Of a DNA stretch of 64,000 nt, positions 10,001 to 18,159 are shown piece after piece. The stretch's first letter is position 1; every line of letters starts with the position of its first letter. The position numbers were made by a program, and so were the translations under genes. The notes under the pieces were generated by a model. The model made no database searches. It had not been told where the DNA came from and saw only the letters and a program-made list of their open reading frames with translations. Origin of the DNA: Kitasatospora sp. NBC_01287 (lineage in GTDB: Bacteria; Actinomycetota; Actinomycetes; Streptomycetales; Streptomycetaceae); assembly GCF_026340565.1 (NCBI RefSeq), contig NZ_JAPEPB010000001.1:3386501-3450500 (forward strand). The letters run 5' to 3'.

Positions 10001-10948
10001 GTGCCCATCTCCACCGCCCTGGTCACCACCGACCGCCCCGCCCGCTACCTCAAGCAGCTCATCTCCCACCTGGGCCACAAGACCACCACCCGGCTCCTCG
10101 ACGACACCCGGGGCACCGTCACCGTCACCGCCGGCACCTGCGCCCTCAGCGCCGGGCCGGACGGGCTGCGCCTGCTCGCCGACGCCGCCGACCTGGAGGG
10201 TCTGGCCCGGGTGCAGGACGTGGTCGCCCGGCACCTGGTGCGCTTCGCCACCCAGGAGGAGCTGAGCGTCGACTGGACCGAGCCGATGGCGGGCGGGGAC
10301 CTCGATATCCTGGACCCGGTGGTCGACGACTACCTGCTGAGCCACTGCACCCCGGCCGACGAGGTGCTCCGCCAGCTGGCCGCCACCACCCGGGAGGCCA
10401 CCGGCAGCGCCTCCGGGATGCAGGTCTCGCACGACGAGGGCGTGCTGCTGACCATGCTGACGCGGCTGGTCGGAGCCACGTTCGCCGTCGAGGTCGGCAC
10501 CTTCACCGGGTACTCGTCCCTCTGCGTCGCCCGCGGCCTGGCCGAGGGCGGCCGGCTGCTCACCTGCGACGTGAGCGAGGAGTGGACCGCGATCGCGCGC
10601 ACCGCCTGGGAGCAGGCCGGCGTGGCCGACCGGATCGACCTCAAGGTCGGCGCCGCCGTCGAGACCCTGCGCGCCCTCCCGGAGGAGCCCCTGATCGACA
10701 TCGCCTTCATCGACGCCGACAAGGACAGCTACCCCGTCTACTACGAGGAGATCGTGCGGCGGCTGCGCCCCGGCGGCCTGGTGGTGCTGGACAACGTCTT
10801 CCTCGGCGGCCGGGTGTTCGACCCCGCGTACCAGGAGGCCCACCACCTGGCGATCCGCGAGCTGAACGACTTCATCGCGGGCGACGAGCGGGTGGAGTCG
10901 GTGATGCTCCCGGTGCGGGACGGGGTGACGCTGGCGCGGCGGCGGTGA
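10001..10948 (+). CDS. DUF2218 domain fused to O-methyltransferase
   Basis: A 315-residue fusion. Residues 1 to about 95 (ALVTTDRPARYLKQLISHLG ... VVARHLVRFATQEELSVDW) match DUF2218, a ~95-residue family normally encoded alone. Residues from about 120 form a class I SAM-dependent O-methyltransferase of the caffeoyl-CoA type: VEVGTFTGYSSLCVARGL (SAM loop), LTCDVSEEWTAIARTAW, DIAFIDADKDSYPVYYEE (metal/SAM Asp) and GGLVVLDNVFLGGRV. The GTG at 10001 is supported by a GGAAGGA eight bases upstream. The linker (MAGGDLDILDPVVDDYLL) joins them with no frame break. The substrate is unknown. The divergent ArsR-type gene is its likely regulator. Confidence 0.88.
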   Translation: MPISTALVTTDRPARYLKQLISHLGHKTTTRLLDDTRGTVTVTAGTCALSAGPDGLRLLADAADLEGLARVQDVVARHLVRFATQEELSVDWTEPMAGGDLDILDPVVDDYLLSHCTPADEVLRQLAATTREATGSASGMQVSHDEGVLLTMLTRLVGATFAVEVGTFTGYSSLCVARGLAEGGRLLTCDVSEEWTAIARTAWEQAGVADRIDLKVGAAVETLRALPEEPLIDIAFIDADKDSYPVYYEEIVRRLRPGGLVVLDNVFLGGRVFDPAYQEAHHLAIRELNDFIAGDERVESVMLPVRDGVTLARRR

Positions 10949-10976
10949 GCGAGTCGGGCGGCTCCTGGCGGTGCAC

Positions 10977-12194
10977 TCAGTCGAGCGCCGCCAGGGCCTC
11001 GACCAGCACGCGGCCCTGCGCCGCGCCGCTTCGCAGCAGCAGAGCAGCCACGGTGTGCAACTCGCCCCATGCGTGCGGACGGCCGACCTCGGAGGCATCG
11101 CCGACCACGTCCAGCGCGGCTTCCAACGCAGCCTCGACCTCGCCGCCGCCCGCGTAGGCATGCGCCAGGCATGCCCCGTACCAGGCACGGTCCCGCCGGT
11201 AGGTGGACGCGAAGCCGCCGAGCCCCGCCACCAAGTGCTCGGCCGCGATCCGCCAGTGCTTCAAGTGCAGCTCGGCCATCCCGCGCTGGGCAGCGAACCA
11301 TGACTCGCCGTAGAAGTAGAGCCACGGCGGGGCGTCCGTGGCGTCAGTGATGATCTGCCGCGCCTCGTCGAGTCGGCGGTACGCGGCATCGGCCTCCCCG
11401 TTGAGGGCGTGCCCACGTCCGGCCATCTGCACCGCCATGGCCCTGGTCGCATCCGTCGCACCCACTGTCGCCGCGGCTGCCTCACCGAGGCGCACGCAGC
11501 GGCGGCCGTTGCCGTGCGACCACGCCAGGTGCGCCTTCATGCTCATCGTGGTGGCGGCCATGTCCCCGTACCCGGACTCCAGCGCCCAGTCGTACGACCG
11601 GTCGAACCAGCCGAGCGCTACCGGTGCGTTGTCCTGGTCCTGCGCCATCCAGGCCAGGAACTGCGCGTACTCGGCGAGCAGCTTCACCAAGCGGTCCGCG
11701 AGGGGACCGCGAGCCTGGCTGTAGAGACCGGCCACCGCCTCGAACTGTGCGGCTACCACGGTGTTCATGACCCGGGAGCCCAGGGTGTCCTCCGCACGGC
11801 GATGCTCGGCCAGCAACCGCTCCATCGCCTCGAGCGCCCCGGTGTCGAGCCGCATCCCGCTGCGCGCTTTCAGCAGACGGTCCGTCTCAGGCTCGGCGAC
11901 GACGCCGGGCAGCACCAGTGAGGGAAGCGGAAGTTCGTCACGGCCGCCTCCCAGCAGCTCCGGTGGAATGCCCAAGCCGGTGACGATCCGCTGCCGGACC
12001 TCGATCGAGGTCACCTCGCGCCGCCGGTTCTCGATCGCCGAGACGTCAGGCTGGGCGAGGCCGATCAGCGCACCGAGCCTGCTCTGACTACTGCGGGTGA
12101 TGGTGCGCCACTTCTTCAGCACGACAGGCCAGTTCCCCGCCACAACGGCGGCGCGCAACTCGGGATGCGTCCACACGTCCAAGTCCTGCTCCAT
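10977..12194 (-). CDS. XRE-family regulator with C-terminal TPR-like domain
   Basis: A 405-residue protein. An XRE helix-turn-helix is at about residues 20-75 (WRTITRSSQSRLGALIGLAQPDVSAIENRRREVTSIEVRQRIV), followed by a long alpha-helical region built of tetratricopeptide-like pairs (ALGWFDRSYDWALESGYGDMA, MAVQMAGRGHALNGEADAAY, MAELHLKHWRIAAEHLVAGL). Such Streptomyces regulators are thought to sense peptides or small signals with the TPR part. The ATG at 12194 lies 6 nt after a TATATT box, suggesting a leaderless mRNA, and two GTCCTATA repeats overlap that box. It is divergent from a chain of small genes including an anti-sigma-like ATPase. Confidence 0.85.
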   Translation of the reverse strand: MEQDLDVWTHPELRAAVVAGNWPVVLKKWRTITRSSQSRLGALIGLAQPDVSAIENRRREVTSIEVRQRIVTGLGIPPELLGGGRDELPLPSLVLPGVVAEPETDRLLKARSGMRLDTGALEAMERLLAEHRRAEDTLGSRVMNTVVAAQFEAVAGLYSQARGPLADRLVKLLAEYAQFLAWMAQDQDNAPVALGWFDRSYDWALESGYGDMAATTMSMKAHLAWSHGNGRRCVRLGEAAAATVGATDATRAMAVQMAGRGHALNGEADAAYRRLDEARQIITDATDAPPWLYFYGESWFAAQRGMAELHLKHWRIAAEHLVAGLGGFASTYRRDRAWYGACLAHAYAGGGEVEAALEAALDVVGDASEVGRPHAWGELHTVAALLLRSGAAQGRVLVEALAALD

Positions 12195-12197
12195 GCC

Positions 12198-12223
12198 TGA
12201 AATATAGGACGGCCCTATAGGAC
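12198..12223 (-). promoter_or_regulatory. direct-repeat operator and -10 box of the XRE-TPR gene
   Basis: On the minus strand GTCCTATA occurs twice with a 5-nt GGGCC spacer (13-bp period). The outer copy contains the 8-bp palindrome CCTATAGG, and the copy nearest the gene runs into TATATT, a -10-like hexamer six bases before the ATG at 12194. The arrangement suggests autorepression at a leaderless promoter and possibly control of the divergent small-gene operon. Confidence 0.45.
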
Positions 12224-12401
12224 GCTGCGGTGGATCGGCGGGTACACCACCCGGCAAGGTGATGACACGAAGTTGACGGACCATCAAGCCAGCTGACACC
12301 GAGACCCGACCATGAGCATGCCCGCTGCTCCCGCCGACAGCTCGTGCCCCGTGTCTCGGCGCCGGCCAGGCCGTCATGTCACCCGATCCCCGGAGAGACT
12401 G

Positions 12402-12656
12402 ATGCTCAGTGCTGCCCGTCCCCACCTCGCCACCCACCCCTGGCGCCTGGGCGGCGCGTCCGCCCTGCTGACCGGCCCCTGCCGAAGCGCGCTCGCGCCT
12501 CAGGCTCCTGCCAGGCGGTCGGCCTCCGACGGCACGGCGGCGACCGACCGCATCCTGCTGGACGAGCACCGGAGCGACGGCGGGAGCTGCGTCCGCTGCG
12601 ATACGCCCTGGCCGTGCACGGTGACCGTCAAGGTCAGGACCAGGAGTGCGGCGTGA
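12402..12656 (+). CDS. small hypothetical protein with C-terminal Cys pair
   Basis: An 84-residue product. I chose the ATG at 12402 because it has a GGAGAG about five bases upstream; an earlier in-frame ATG at 12312 has no ribosome-binding site. The C-terminal part ILLDEHRSDGGSCVRCDTPWPCTV, with a CVRC plus C arrangement, is a recurrent motif in short Streptomyces proteins encoded next to XRE regulators and anti-sigma-like ATPases. It may bind a metal. The first half is low in recognisable features. The stop overlaps the start of the next gene (GTGA), so the pair should be translationally coupled. Confidence 0.6.
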   Translation: MLSAARPHLATHPWRLGGASALLTGPCRSALAPQAPARRSASDGTAATDRILLDEHRSDGGSCVRCDTPWPCTVTVKVRTRSAA

Positions 12657-13114
12657 GCGGCTTCTCCGCCCCAGACGAGTTCCACGTCCAAGCCGGCGAT
12701 GGTGCGGTGGCCGGGGCGCGGCGGTGGGTCGCCGCTGTCATCCGGGCGTGGGAACTCCCACTGTCGCGGGAGGCGGTGGCCGATGTGCAGCTGTGCACAA
12801 GCGAGATCGTCACCAATGCCCTGGTCCATGCGGGCGCCGAATGCTGGGTGCGGACCGAGTGGACGGGCAGCCACCTGAAGGTCTCGGTACGGGACCGGTC
12901 GCTTCGGCTGCCGTGCGTGCTCGCGCCCGACTTCGACAAGGGGTCGGGCCGTGGGCTCACCCTGGTCGACAGCGTGGCGCATTCGTGGGGCTGGAACCCG
13001 AGCGACTCCGGGAAAGCCGTCCACTTCCTGGTAGCCGCCGACTCCGCGCCGATCCGCTTCGATCGTGCCGACCCGGAGGCCGCTGCCTGCACTGGTGCGG
13101 AGAGCGCCGCGTGA
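12653..13114 (+). CDS. anti-sigma-like ATP-binding protein (HATPase_c, RsbW type)
   Basis: A 153-residue GHKL-type protein with an N-box LCTSEIVTNALVHAG (about 46-60) and a G-box GSGRGLTLVDSVAHSWGW. These are the hallmarks of the RsbW-like serine kinase/anti-sigma family, very abundant in Streptomyces. The GTG at 12653 overlaps the previous stop and has AGGAG six bases upstream. Its neighbours are a divergent XRE regulator and small partners, like the abaA/whiJ-type clusters that influence development and antibiotic production. No sigma factor or STAS anti-anti-sigma gene is adjacent, so its partner is unknown. Confidence 0.87.
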   Translation: MSGFSAPDEFHVQAGDGAVAGARRWVAAVIRAWELPLSREAVADVQLCTSEIVTNALVHAGAECWVRTEWTGSHLKVSVRDRSLRLPCVLAPDFDKGSGRGLTLVDSVAHSWGWNPSDSGKAVHFLVAADSAPIRFDRADPEAAACTGAESAA

Positions 13115-13314
13115 GCGAACCGGAGCCGATCTTCACCTTCACCGTCAGGCAGCAGAACGAGGCCGGCGAGCTGATCGAGATCAAGCGGGAGGTGTTCTTC
13201 GGCAATGACGAACTCGCTTTCCCGCCCCGACACGCCACCTGGCCGACATGCGAGTGCCCGACCCATCGAGACAGGTACCAGTCAGAAGAGGTTCACGATG
13301 GACGACAACATTGA
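13111..13314 (+). CDS. small hypothetical protein of an XRE/anti-sigma cluster
   Basis: A 67-residue product starting with the GTG at 13111, which overlaps the TGA of the ATPase gene. The first half (EPIFTFTVRQQNEAGELIEIKREVFFGNDELAF) looks like a beta-hairpin-rich small domain and the second half has a C-x-C (TCECPTHRDRYQ). I do not recognise a named family. Position and coupling indicate that it is made with the anti-sigma-like protein. Confidence 0.55.
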   Translation: MSEPEPIFTFTVRQQNEAGELIEIKREVFFGNDELAFPPRHATWPTCECPTHRDRYQSEEVHDGRQH

Positions 13315-13501
13315 CGTTGACGCGATGCGCGAGGGGGAGGAAGCCGCCAAGGAGCTGGTCGACGCCTTGCAGCTGGCCAGAGTGGTGTTCCCCTCACTGC
13401 GCGGCGAGTTCCCCGTCGGTGACCACCCGCTCGTTCACCTCGGCGGGGCGTCCGCCGAGACCGCCCGTGCGCTGGCGAGATGGATCAGGGAGCACGCGTG
13501 A
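13298..13501 (+). CDS. small hypothetical protein, last gene of the cluster
   Basis: A 67-residue acidic product starting at the ATG at 13298, 17 nt inside the end of the preceding gene. AAGAG lies about ten bases upstream. The sequence (MREGEEAAKELVDALQLARV ... DHPLVHLGGASAETARALARWIREH) predicts two helices around a loop with a GDHPLVHLG motif. Related short proteins accompany XRE regulators in Streptomyces. Function is unknown. It closes a four-gene overlapping chain. Confidence 0.55.
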   Translation: MDDNIDVDAMREGEEAAKELVDALQLARVVFPSLRGEFPVGDHPLVHLGGASAETARALARWIREHA

Positions 13502-13601
13502 CACACACGCCAGTGCTGCCGGTTCAGGGGCTGCAACGTCCCTGTTCGCCCGCCGGCCCCTCGCGCCCTTGTCGCGGTGCGAGGGGCGCGCGGCCCCCGC
13601 C

Positions 13602-14420
13602 TCAGCCCCGCGCCGCCGCGATGCGCTGCCGGGAGGCCTCGTACAGCACCGCCGTCGCCGCGTTGGCCGCGTTCAGCGAGCTGGCCGAGCCCTGCATCGG
13701 GATGCTCACCGTGTGGTCGCACAGCTCGCGCCAGGCGCTGCTCAGCCCCGAGGTCTCGTTGCCGACCAGCAGCAGGGTCGGCTGGGTGAAGTCGAAGTCG
13801 AAGACGTCGCACTCCCCGCGCTCGTCCGTGCCGACCAGCACCACCGGGCAGCCCGCCGCCCGCTCGCGCTCGACCCACTGCGCGACCTCGCGGTGCGAGG
13901 GGACCCGGACCGCCGGCAGGGCGAAGAGCGAACCGGTGCTGGCGCGCACCGACTTGGCGTCGTAGACGTCGGCCGCGTGACCGGAGACGATCATGCCGTG
14001 CGCGCCGAAGGCGTCCGCGGAGCGCAGGATGCTGCCGATGTTGCCGGGGCTGGTGGGGCGGTCGAAGAGGACGCCCAGGAAGTCGCCGCCCATCGGGATC
14101 CGGTCGAGGTCGTCAGCGGGCAGTTCGAGGACGGCGACCAGCTCCGGGGTGTCCTCGTTCTTCTCCCCCAACTCGGCCAGCAGCTCGGGCGCCATCGCGA
14201 CCACCTCGGTGTCCACCGTGCGCAGCAGCTCGGCCGCCCAGCCGGAGGGCCGCCGGTCCGCGTCGTGGATGAGCGCGCGGACCGGCCAGCCGTGCTCCAC
14301 CGCCAGCGAGATCGGGCGCACGCCCTGGACGAGGAACTCCCTGGAGCGCTGGCGCTTGTTCCGGTTGCCGAGCAGCGCCTCCCACTGCTGGAAGCGAGCG
14401 TTACGTGTGGTGATCCGCAT
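13602..14420 (-). CDS. SpoU/TrmH-family RNA 2'-O-methyltransferase
   Basis: A 272-residue SPOUT-fold methyltransferase. An N-terminal substrate-binding domain (NARFQQWEALLGNRNKRQRS ... FLVQGVRPISLAV) precedes the three SpoU motifs: VLFDRPTSPGNIGSILRSAD (motif 1), LLLVGNETSGLSSAW (motif 2) and SIPMQGSASSLNAANAATAV (motif 3). The motifs are intact, so it should methylate a ribose in tRNA or rRNA; which nucleotide cannot be told. The ATG at 14420 follows a TAGCCT box by 8 nt, suggesting an almost leaderless mRNA. It lies 11 nt downstream of an SDR gene. Confidence 0.9.
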   Translation of the reverse strand: MRITTRNARFQQWEALLGNRNKRQRSREFLVQGVRPISLAVEHGWPVRALIHDADRRPSGWAAELLRTVDTEVVAMAPELLAELGEKNEDTPELVAVLELPADDLDRIPMGGDFLGVLFDRPTSPGNIGSILRSADAFGAHGMIVSGHAADVYDAKSVRASTGSLFALPAVRVPSHREVAQWVERERAAGCPVVLVGTDERGECDVFDFDFTQPTLLLVGNETSGLSSAWRELCDHTVSIPMQGSASSLNAANAATAVLYEASRQRIAAARG

Positions 14421-14431
14421 AACGGCCCAGG

Positions 14432-15121
14432 CTACCGCCCCGGGCGCACCGTGATCTCCGTGAGCTCGGCGTCGCGCGGCAGGTCCAGCGCCGTCAGCAC
14501 CGCGGTGGCCACCGACTCGGGGGCGATCCAGCGCTCCGCGTCGAACTCCTTGCCCTCCTGCTGGTGCACCTTCTCCTGCATCGCGGTGGCCGTGCGCCCC
14601 GGGTAGACGGTGGTGACCCGGACGCCGCCCGCGTGCTCCTCCTGGCGCAGCGAGTCGGCGAGCGCGCGCAGGCCGAACTTGCTGGCCGCGTAGGAGCCCC
14701 AGTCGGCGTCCGCCCGCAGGCCCGCACCGGAGTTGACGAAGACGACGTGGCCGCGCGACTGCCGCAGCTGGGGCAGCAGCAGGCGGGTCAGCTCGGCCGG
14801 GGACACCAGGTTGATCGCCAGGGTCTCGTTCCAGACCTTGACCGGGGTGTCGCCGACCTGGCCCAGCTCGACCACGCCCGCGATGTGCAGCAGCGAGTCG
14901 AGCTCGACCGGCGGGCTCTGGTGGCCCAGCGCCCAGGCGAGCTTGGCCGGGTCGGCCAGGTTGCCGACCAGGGTCTGCGCGCCGGGGAAGCGCTCGCGCA
15001 GCTGGGCGGCGCGGGCGGCGTCGCGGGCGAGCAGCCAGATGTCGTCGCCGCGCTCCAGCAGCCGCTGGGCGACGACGGCGCCGATGCCGGAGCCGGCGCC
15101 GGTGATGAGGTGAGTGGCCAT
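14432..15121 (-). CDS. short-chain dehydrogenase/reductase
   Basis: A 229-residue classical SDR. The Rossmann nucleotide loop GAGSGIG is at residues 8-14, the NAG-like motif appears as HIAGV, the catalytic Ser is in FVNSGAGL, and the Tyr-Lys pair is YAASK. The C-terminus is short (TEITVRPGR). It belongs to the small cytosolic NAD(P)H oxidoreductases with unknown substrate. Close spacing with the LOG gene upstream (14 nt) and the TrmH gene downstream (11 nt) suggests a shared transcript. Confidence 0.9.
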   Translation of the reverse strand: MATHLITGAGSGIGAVVAQRLLERGDDIWLLARDAARAAQLRERFPGAQTLVGNLADPAKLAWALGHQSPPVELDSLLHIAGVVELGQVGDTPVKVWNETLAINLVSPAELTRLLLPQLRQSRGHVVFVNSGAGLRADADWGSYAASKFGLRALADSLRQEEHAGGVRVTTVYPGRTATAMQEKVHQQEGKEFDAERWIAPESVATAVLTALDLPRDAELTEITVRPGR

Positions 15122-15135
15122 GAGGCGAGATCCTG

Positions 15136-15666
15136 TCAGGAAGAGGCGGTGAGCAGTTCGAAGACCTCGGCCGGGGTGTCGGCGAAGGAGACCAGCTCGG
15201 CCAGCGGGCGGGGCAGGAAGCCCTCGCTGTCCATCCGGCGCAGCTGGGTGCGCAGGCCGTCGTAGAAGCCCTCGGTGTCCAGGACCACCACGGGCTTGCC
15301 GTGCAGGTTGTGCTTCTTCAGCTCCAGCACCTCGGTGACCTCGTCCAACGTGCCCAGGCCGCCGACCAGCACCACGATCGCGTCCGCCCGGGCCAGCAGC
15401 TGGGCCTTGCGCTCGGCCAGGTCGGCGGTCATCACCAGCTCGTCGGCGCCCTGGTAGCCCTTGTGCGAGAGCAGCTCGACCAGCACGCCGACCAGCTTGC
15501 CGCCGGCCGCCTTGACCCCGTCGGCGAGCAGGCCCATCAGGCCGGCGTTCGAGCCGCCCCAGACCAGGGTGTGGCCGCCCTCGCCGAGCAGCCGGGCGAA
15601 CTCGGCGGCGGGGGCGGTGTAGCGGGCGTCGAGCGAGTACGCGGAGCAGAAGACCGTGATGTTCAT
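15136..15666 (-). CDS. LOG-family phosphoribohydrolase (TIGR00730)
   Basis: A 176-residue LOG (Lonely Guy) protein. Family motifs include MNITVFCSAYSLDARY at the N-terminus, LVWGGSNAGLMGLLADGV (phosphate-binding), ERKAQLLARADAIVVL, and the VGGLGTLDEVTE form of the PGGxGTxxE active-site motif. Pro is replaced by Val in the first position of that motif. Family members cleave cytokinin riboside or other nucleoside 5'-monophosphates to the base and ribose phosphate. Role in streptomycetes is not settled. It sits 14 nt upstream of the SDR gene. Confidence 0.88.
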   Translation of the reverse strand: MNITVFCSAYSLDARYTAPAAEFARLLGEGGHTLVWGGSNAGLMGLLADGVKAAGGKLVGVLVELLSHKGYQGADELVMTADLAERKAQLLARADAIVVLVGGLGTLDEVTEVLELKKHNLHGKPVVVLDTEGFYDGLRTQLRRMDSEGFLPRPLAELVSFADTPAEVFELLTASS

Positions 15667-15682
15667 AGTGGAAGAAGACTTA

Positions 15683-16828
15683 TCAGATCTCCGCGACGGC
15701 CCGCCGCTCCGTTTCGGCGATGGTGGCGGAACCGACCACCCGGGTGCCGTCGTAGAGCACCACGGCCTGCCCCGGCGCGATCCCGCGCACCGCGCGGTCC
15801 AGGCGCACCCGCAGCTCGCCGTCCACCAGCTCGGCGGTGACCGGCACCTCCTCGCCGTGCGCCCGCAGCTGCGCGGTGTAGCGCGCCTCGCCCGCCGGGG
15901 CCTGCGCCCCGCACCAGCGCGGGCGGATCGCGGTCAGCCCCAGCACGTCCAGGCCCTCCACCGGGCCGACCGTGACGGTGTTGTCCACCGGCGAGATGTC
16001 CAACACGTAGCGCGGCTTGCCGTCCGGCGCGGGGCGGCCGATCCGCAGGCCCTTGCGCTGCCCGATGGTGAAGCCGTACGCGCCGTCGTGCTCGCCGACC
16101 TTCGCCCCGGCCTCGTCCACGATGTCGCCGGTCGCGGTGCCCAGGTGCCGGGCCAGGAAGCCCTGGGTGTCCCCGTCCGCGATGAAGCAGATGTCGTGGC
16201 TGTCCGGCTTCTTGGCCACCGCCAGGCCCCGGCGCTCGGCCTCCAGGCGGATCTCCTCCTTGGTGGTGTCACCGAGCGGGAAGAGCGAGTGCGCCAACTG
16301 CTCGGCGTCCAGCACGCCCAGCACGTAGGACTGGTCCTTGGCCGGGTCGATCGCGCGGTGCAGCTCCCGGCCGCCGCCGGGCAGCTCGACGATCCGCGCG
16401 TAGTGCCCGGTGCAGACCGCGTCGAAGCCGAGCGCGACCGCCTTGTCCAGCAGCGCGGCGAACTTGATCTTCTCGTTGCAGCGCAGGCAGGGGTTGGGGG
16501 TGCGGCCGGCCGCGTACTCGGCGACGAAGTCGTCGATCACGTCCTCGCGGAAGCGCTCCGCCAGGTCCCAGACGTAGAACGGGATGCCGATCACATCGGC
16601 GGCCCGGCGGGCGTCCCGGGAGTCCTCCAGGGTGCAGCAGCCGCGGGCGCCGGTTCGGAAGGACTGCGGGTTCGACGACAGCGCCAGGTGCACGCCGGTG
16701 ACCTCGTGGCCCGCTTCGGCGGCCCGGGCGGCGGCGACCGCGGAGTCGACCCCGCCGGACATCGCGGCGAGCACACGCAGGCGGGGGCCGGTCGACGGCC
16801 CGGACGGAGCACCAGGGAAGTCAGTCAT
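15683..16828 (-). CDS. mnmA: tRNA-specific 2-thiouridylase MnmA
   Basis: Adds sulfur to position 2 of the wobble uridine in tRNAs for Lys, Glu and Gln. The 381-residue protein has the PP-loop SGGVDS at 24-29, the nucleophilic Cys in [13 protein letters not shown] (C117), the partner Cys in [10 protein letters not shown] (C214), and the C-terminal beta-barrel ([11 protein letters not shown] type motif seen as [16 protein letters not shown]). The ATG at 16828 follows TACCCT by nine bases, so its leader would be very short. The gene immediately upstream (46 nt) encodes a cysteine desulfurase, the expected sulfur donor, and the two form a functional pair. Confidence 0.96.
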   Translation of the reverse strand: MTDFPGAPSGPSTGPRLRVLAAMSGGVDSAVAAARAAEAGHEVTGVHLALSSNPQSFRTGARGCCTLEDSRDARRAADVIGIPFYVWDLAERFREDVIDDFVAEYAAGRTPNPCLRCNEKIKFAALLDKAVALGFDAVCTGHYARIVELPGGGRELHRAIDPAKDQSYVLGVLDAEQLAHSLFPLGDTTKEEIRLEAERRGLAVAKKPDSHDICFIADGDTQGFLARHLGTATGDIVDEAGAKVGEHDGAYGFTIGQRKGLRIGRPAPDGKPRYVLDISPVDNTVTVGPVEGLDVLGLTAIRPRWCGAQAPAGEARYTAQLRAHGEEVPVTAELVDGELRVRLDRAVRGIAPGQAVVLYDGTRVVGSATIAETERRAVAEI

Positions 16829-16874
16829 AGTCCGACCAGGGTACGTGGTCGGGGTGGGCCGGCTCAGCCCGGTT

Positions 16875-18044
16875 TCAGCGCTGCCCGGCCCGGCGGGCCC
16901 GTGCCACCACCGGGCCGATCGCCTCCGCCAGCGCGTCCACGTCCGCCTTGCCGGAGGTGTGCCCCAGCGAGAAGCGCAGCGAGGAGCGGGCCAGTGGCGC
17001 ATCGGCGCCGATCGCCAGCAGCACGTGGCTGGGCTGCGGCACGCCGGCCGAGCAGGCCGAGCCGGTGGAGCACTCGATCCCGGCGGCGTCCAGCAGCATC
17101 AGCAGCGCGTCGCCCTCGCAGCCGGGGAAGGAGAAGTGCGCGTTGGCGGGCAGCCGGCCCGCGTCGAGCGGGTCGCCGTTGAGCACCGCGTCGGGGACGG
17201 CGGCGCGCACCCGGGCGATCAGGTCCTGGCGCAGCGCGGCCAGCGCGAGGGCCTGCTCCGGCTGCCGCTCGACGGCGAGCGCGGCCGCCGCCGCGAAGCC
17301 GGCCGCCGCGGGCACGTCCAGGGTGCCGGAGCGCACGTCGCGCTCCTGGCCGCCGCCGTGCAGCAGCGGCACCGGCGTGGCGGTGCGGGAGAGCAGCAGC
17401 GCGCCGACCCCGTACGGGCCGCCGATCTTGTGCCCGGTGACGGTCAGCGCGTCCAGCCCCGAGTCGGCGAAGGAGACCGGCACCTGGCCGAGCGCCTGCA
17501 CCGCGTCGGCGTGCATCGGGATGCCGAACTCCCGGGCGATCGCCGAGAGTCGGGTGATCGGCTGGAGGGTGCCGACCTCGTTGTTGGCCCACATCACGGT
17601 GATCAGCGCGACCGACGCGGGATCCGCCTCGACGGCGGCCCGCAGTGCCTCGGGACTCACCCGCCCGTAGCCGTCCACCGGCAGGTACTCGACCCGCGCG
17701 CCCTCGTGCTCGGCCAGCCAGTGCACCGCGTCCAGCACCGCGTGGTGCTCGACGGGACTGCACAGCACCCGCACCCGGGCCGGGTCGGCGTCCCGGCGGG
17801 CCCAGTAGAGGCCCTTGACCGCCAGGTTGTCGGACTCGGTGCCGCCGCCGGTGAAGACGATCTCGCTGGGCCGCGCGCCGAGCGAGGCGGCCAGCGACTC
17901 GCGGGACTCCTCGATCACCCGCCGGGCCCGGCGGCCGGCCGCGTGCAGGGAGGAGGCGTTGCCGGTGACGCCGAGGTGCGCCGTCATGGCGGCGATCGCC
18001 TCGGGGAGCATCGGGGTGGTGGCCGCGTGGTCGAGGTATGGCAT
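16875..18044 (-). CDS. cysteine desulfurase (NifS/IscS class I)
   Basis: PLP enzyme of 389 residues that removes sulfur from cysteine and passes it on as a persulfide. The PLP lysine is K206 in TGHKIGG and the active-site cysteine is C331 in STGSACSAG, on the long loop typical of class I (IscS-like) enzymes. The family start [10 protein letters not shown], the ESDNLA motif and RSGTLDVP are present. It is directly upstream of mnmA, so the most likely role is tRNA thiolation; it may also feed Fe-S assembly. The minus-strand TACACT (18054-18059) nine bases before the ATG is a likely -10 box. Confidence 0.95.
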   Translation of the reverse strand: MPYLDHAATTPMLPEAIAAMTAHLGVTGNASSLHAAGRRARRVIEESRESLAASLGARPSEIVFTGGGTESDNLAVKGLYWARRDADPARVRVLCSPVEHHAVLDAVHWLAEHEGARVEYLPVDGYGRVSPEALRAAVEADPASVALITVMWANNEVGTLQPITRLSAIAREFGIPMHADAVQALGQVPVSFADSGLDALTVTGHKIGGPYGVGALLLSRTATPVPLLHGGGQERDVRSGTLDVPAAAGFAAAAALAVERQPEQALALAALRQDLIARVRAAVPDAVLNGDPLDAGRLPANAHFSFPGCEGDALLMLLDAAGIECSTGSACSAGVPQPSHVLLAIGADAPLARSSLRFSLGHTSGKADVDALAEAIGPVVARARRAGQR

Positions 18045-18124
18045 GGCTGAACCAGTGTAGGGGCCCGCGGCGGGCCCGACGGCCGGATGCCGCGGAAAGC
18101 CGCGGCACGGTCACGATTTGGCCA

Positions 18125-18153
18125 TTGCACGGGCTGCAACGCGGCGCTAGCCT
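18125..18153 (+). promoter_or_regulatory. promoter of the IclR gene, leaderless
   Basis: TTGCAC at 18125-18130 and TAGCCT at 18148-18153 are spaced by exactly 17 bp, and TAGCCT ends six bases before the ATG at 18160. There is no Shine-Dalgarno sequence, so transcription and translation probably start together. Confidence 0.55.
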
Positions 18154-18159
18154 CCGGCC

